DNA of 7,862 nucleotides from an uncultured Prevotella sp. (GTDB lineage: Bacteria > Bacteroidota > Bacteroidia > Bacteroidales > Bacteroidaceae): NCBI GenBank assembly GCA_946998295.1, contig CAMPYS010000053.1:1-7862 (forward strand), in the 5' to 3' direction. Position numbers and translations under genes: made by a program. Below the pieces are notes generated by a model. That model did not search any database. It saw only the letters and a list, made by a program, of their open reading frames with translations, and was not told the origin of the DNA. Shown one piece after another: positions 5,695 through 7,862 of this stretch. How positions within the stretch are numbered: position 1 is the stretch's first letter; each line of letters opens with the position of its first letter.

Positions 5695-6630
5695 TTAATT
5701 CGTAAAACTCATTTTTAATGCAGCTTCAAGCCGTTGCATCTTATCTCGTTTTTTCTTGCCCGGAGCAAAAATAAAAGCTTCCCCAACTATTATCCTATTT
5801 TTAACATTAGTACCGTATTTTAAATATGAAATAAATGGTCCGCCCATTGCATCATTTCTCATTTCCCAAAGACCACAAACCTTTGATATTTTACCTTTCT
5901 GATACATAGTATCTAAAACACTTTTTGTTACCATATACATACCATTTTGCTCGCCTAATATATTAATCTTCATAACGCTATCTCGTTGGTGAACAAAATT
6001 TTTATTTTTTATAACATAAAAGCACATATTTACCATTGCTGAAGCTGAATTATTAGATAACCATATAAAATTTTTCCCACGCTTTAGCAATGTTAAATCA
6101 TTTGGTACAAACACATTTACATTAAACTCTTTTTTTATAATATTTTCAGCTTCTACATTATGATATATCTTTATATTTTTTTGAATATATTGTAATTCTG
6201 TTTGTTGTATGCTATTCCTTATTAATGAACCGTATTTACTTGCAAGAGACTTAAAAGCTTTTTTTGTCGGAGAAGTGATTAAAAATATAGTCTGTGGAGC
6301 AGCATATATGTTATCTTTCCGCCATATAGCTATACGCTTATATTTCAAACTATCAAATTTTAAAATAACAATATTTCGATACAAATAATTATTTATAACA
6401 AGATTCTTTTCAGATATATATTTAACATCTAATGCTGGTTCTGATTGTGGAAGTCCTATAATAGATTTCGATAATTCAGAGTATATTAAGCTATCCGTAT
6501 CACCAACCACAAACACACTATTTGCAGCTCCATAACTTTGAGGCTTTGATTTCTTAGCACTACAACTAACAAAAAAAATAATTGAAGTTATAAATACAAC
6601 TATATGATATGTATTAACTACGATATTCAT
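5695..6630 (-). CDS. DUF4837-family lipoprotein, function unknown
   Basis: The 311-residue product starts with a lipoprotein signal peptide: a short N-terminal stretch, hydrophobic residues about 10-21, and a lipobox FVSC with Cys23 as the predicted lipidated residue, followed by SAKKSKPQ. The body has the layout I associate with DUF4837 proteins of Bacteroidetes: an early VVGDTDSLIYSELSKSIIG segment after the signal, a central KEFNVNVFVPNDL block with NFIWLSNNS, and a late region GLWEMRNDAMGGPFISY. The family has no established function and is probably exported and membrane-anchored. A longer frame starting at 6714 would bury the signal peptide behind 28 residues encoded inside rlmN, so I chose 6630. 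The gene overlaps rlmN by 17 bases, implying translational coupling. Confidence 0.85.
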   Translation of the reverse strand: MNIVVNTYHIVVFITSIIFFVSCSAKKSKPQSYGAANSVFVVGDTDSLIYSELSKSIIGLPQSEPALDVKYISEKNLVINNYLYRNIVILKFDSLKYKRIAIWRKDNIYAAPQTIFLITSPTKKAFKSLASKYGSLIRNSIQQTELQYIQKNIKIYHNVEAENIIKKEFNVNVFVPNDLTLLKRGKNFIWLSNNSASAMVNMCFYVIKNKNFVHQRDSVMKINILGEQNGMYMVTKSVLDTMYQKGKISKVCGLWEMRNDAMGGPFISYLKYGTNVKNRIIVGEAFIFAPGKKKRDKMQRLEAALKMSFTN

Positions 6631-7654
6631 ATATACCCTTTGCTGTAGAAAGTAGACCACATGCTGCAAAAATATCTTGTCCTCTACTTGCCCTAATTGT
6701 TGTAAATATGCCATGAGAAGTTAAATAATTTCTAAACTCTTCCATTTTATTATCGCCAACACCTTTAAGAGGAACATTTGGTATAGGATGAAAACGTATA
6801 AGATTTACACGACAGTTAAGTCCACTTAATAATTTTATTATGGCATTAGCATGCTTACGACTATCGTTAATGTTTTCAAACACAATATATTCAAAAGATA
6901 ACCTTCGCTGATGAGAAAAATCATAATTATGAAGTAATTTTATCACATCAACTATTGACATATTACGTTCTCCAGGCATTAATTCAGCACGTTCGTTCGG
7001 TAAAGGAGAATGTAAACTTATGGCCACATGACAATCACTTTCGTCAAGAAATCGTTTCAATTTATTTTTTACACCTATAGAGCTTACTGTTATTCGCTTT
7101 GGAGACCATGAATATGCGTAATCAGCTGTCATAAGTTTTGTTACCTTTAATACATTATCGTAATTATCCATAGGCTCACCTTGCCCCATAAATACTATAT
7201 TTGTAAGTTTTTTGCGCTCTGGAAGAGAATAAATTTGGTTTAAAATATCCGCTGCACTTAAATTTCCTTCAAATCCTTGTTTACCTGTTTGACAAAATAA
7301 ACAACTCATTTTACATCCAACTTGAGATGAAACACAAAGAGTTGCACGGTTTCCATCAGGTATATATACTGTTTCAACATATTTACCAGTACTTGTTGGA
7401 AATAAATACTTAATAGTACCATCAATAGAATACTGGGCTTCGATATTAGGACGAGAACCCACAATGTATAGTTTTTTTAATATATCACGATTTGTTTTTG
7501 ATATATCCGTCATTTCGTCTATAGAACTTACATGGTGAGTATAAATCCATTTGGTTATCTGTTGAGCTAAATAAGAAGGCATATTTAAATCTGATACAGC
7601 AGATTTAAGCTCGATAAGTGTCATACCTAACAATGATTTCCGTTCCAAACTCAT
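6614..7654 (-). CDS. rlmN: RlmN, dual-specificity 23S rRNA/tRNA adenine-C2 methyltransferase
   Basis: RlmN is a radical SAM enzyme that methylates C2 of A2503 in 23S rRNA and of A37 in some tRNAs. The 346-residue product has the family's usual length and all key residues. These are the radical SAM cluster motif CxxxCxxC (Cys114, Cys118, Cys121), the GQGEP SAM-binding segment (157-161), and SLHSP (213-217). The methyl-carrying cysteine lies in RGQDIFAACG (Cys332, equivalent to Cys355 of E. coli). ATLCVSSQVGC (104-114) holds the strongly conserved residues just before the cluster. It is the first gene of the run and has a promoter-like box about 22 bases before the start codon. The start MSLERKSLLGMTLIEL agrees with other Bacteroidales RlmN proteins. 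It overlaps the lipoprotein gene by 17 bases. Confidence 0.96.
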   Translation of the reverse strand: MSLERKSLLGMTLIELKSAVSDLNMPSYLAQQITKWIYTHHVSSIDEMTDISKTNRDILKKLYIVGSRPNIEAQYSIDGTIKYLFPTSTGKYVETVYIPDGNRATLCVSSQVGCKMSCLFCQTGKQGFEGNLSAADILNQIYSLPERKKLTNIVFMGQGEPMDNYDNVLKVTKLMTADYAYSWSPKRITVSSIGVKNKLKRFLDESDCHVAISLHSPLPNERAELMPGERNMSIVDVIKLLHNYDFSHQRRLSFEYIVFENINDSRKHANAIIKLLSGLNCRVNLIRFHPIPNVPLKGVGDNKMEEFRNYLTSHGIFTTIRASRGQDIFAACGLLSTAKGIYEYRS

Positions 7655-7675
7655 AATTTATTGTATATTACATTG

Positions 7676-7706
7676 CAAAGTTATATAAAAAAAGAATAAT
7701 AGAAAA
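7676..7706 (-). promoter_or_regulatory. probable promoter of the rlmN operon
   Basis: On the minus strand TAACTTTG (7683-7676) is identical to the -7 box of the tRNA-His promoter and fits the Bacteroidota consensus TAnnTTTG. The expected upstream TTTG is degenerate: TTTT (7706-7703) lies 19 bases away. Transcription would start about 15 bases before the rlmN ATG at 7654. No other promoter-like match precedes this gene run within the window. Confidence 0.55.
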
Positions 7707-7811
7707 GTAAAGAACTATCGTTTGAATATCAAAACCAATATCATGATAATATTAAGCGGAATGGAAAAACCTAAAATATTATTAGCAGCTCTATTCTATA
7801 AATACAAAAAA

Positions 7812-7844
7812 AAAGCATCTCAGTTAAATTAACTAAGATGCTTT
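7812..7844 (-). terminator. intrinsic terminator for a minus-strand gene beyond the right edge
   Basis: The stem aaagcatct (7812-7820) pairs perfectly with agatgcttt (7836-7844). After a c/a mismatch the helix continues with agtt (7822-7825) and aact (7831-7834) around a five-base loop. On the minus strand it is followed by a run of Ts (complement of the A run 7806-7814), so it ends a leftward transcript coming from outside the window. The last bases, aaaaaaggcagct (7850-7862), read AGCTGCC then Ts on the minus strand, as if a second terminator's 3' arm were cut by the window edge. This separates the rlmN operon from its right neighbour. Confidence 0.8.
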
Positions 7845-7862
7845 AAATAAAAAAAGGCAGCT

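Noticed and set aside
6631..6714. Longer N-terminus for the DUF4837 lipoprotein
   Set aside because: It would place 28 residues ahead of a clear lipoprotein signal peptide and is out-of-frame reading of the rlmN 3' end.
7739..7748. Palindrome tatcatgata as an operator before rlmN
   Set aside because: Ten AT-rich bases with no second copy, well upstream of the -7 box; chance is a sufficient explanation.
7743..7832. Plus-strand mini-frame of 29 codons upstream of rlmN
   Set aside because: Its end lies inside the terminator hairpin, it has no promoter, and its lysine-rich tail is just the A run of the terminator.
1..7862. CRISPR array, insertion sequence, integrase or defence genes
   Set aside because: No regularly spaced long repeats, transposase motifs, terminal inverted repeats or target duplications were seen; the genes form an ordinary core chromosomal block.

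Overview
The window is an AT-rich stretch of a Bacteroidota chromosome, most likely order Bacteroidales. Three things point there: the gene set and order (rlmN, a DUF4837 lipoprotein, pdxA-like, an LPG_synthase_TM protein, a sigma-54 activator, lptE, a TPR-like protein, secG), lipoboxes ending in S-C, and promoters of the Bacteroides type (TTTG, about 20 bases, TAnnTTTG). I cannot name the family or genus from sequence alone.

Layout. Positions 1-445 hold no convincing complete gene: a 16-residue possible tail of a plus-strand gene at the left edge, a short cluster of AAGCTT palindromes, and two strong hairpins that look like terminators. A minus-strand tRNA-His(GTG) follows at 446-519, with its own well-matched promoter at 552-583. 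From 7654 down to 609, eight minus-strand genes run head to tail with overlaps of 17 and 20 bases and gaps of 1 to 93 bases, so they probably form one operon or two overlapping ones. The order of transcription is rlmN, DUF4837 lipoprotein, pdxA-like, LPG_synthase_TM membrane protein, sigma-54 activator, lptE, TPR-like protein, secG. A promoter-like -7 box precedes rlmN. A minus-strand terminator at 7812-7844 closes an unseen gene to the right.

Function. The operon joins RNA modification (RlmN) to envelope building: LptE for lipopolysaccharide assembly, SecG for protein export, one predicted lipoprotein of unknown role and one flippase-like membrane protein. A sigma-54 enhancer-binding protein lies directly upstream of, and overlaps, lptE.

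The most notable observation is the pdxA-like gene. It is full length and in frame, but it has lost all three metal-binding histidines and nearly all substrate-contact residues of PdxA (alignment from memory to E. coli and Bacteroides PdxA). It is therefore probably a pseudoenzyme or a PdxA-fold protein with a new job, and not a working 4-hydroxythreonine-4-phosphate dehydrogenase. I see no mobile element, CRISPR array or defence system.
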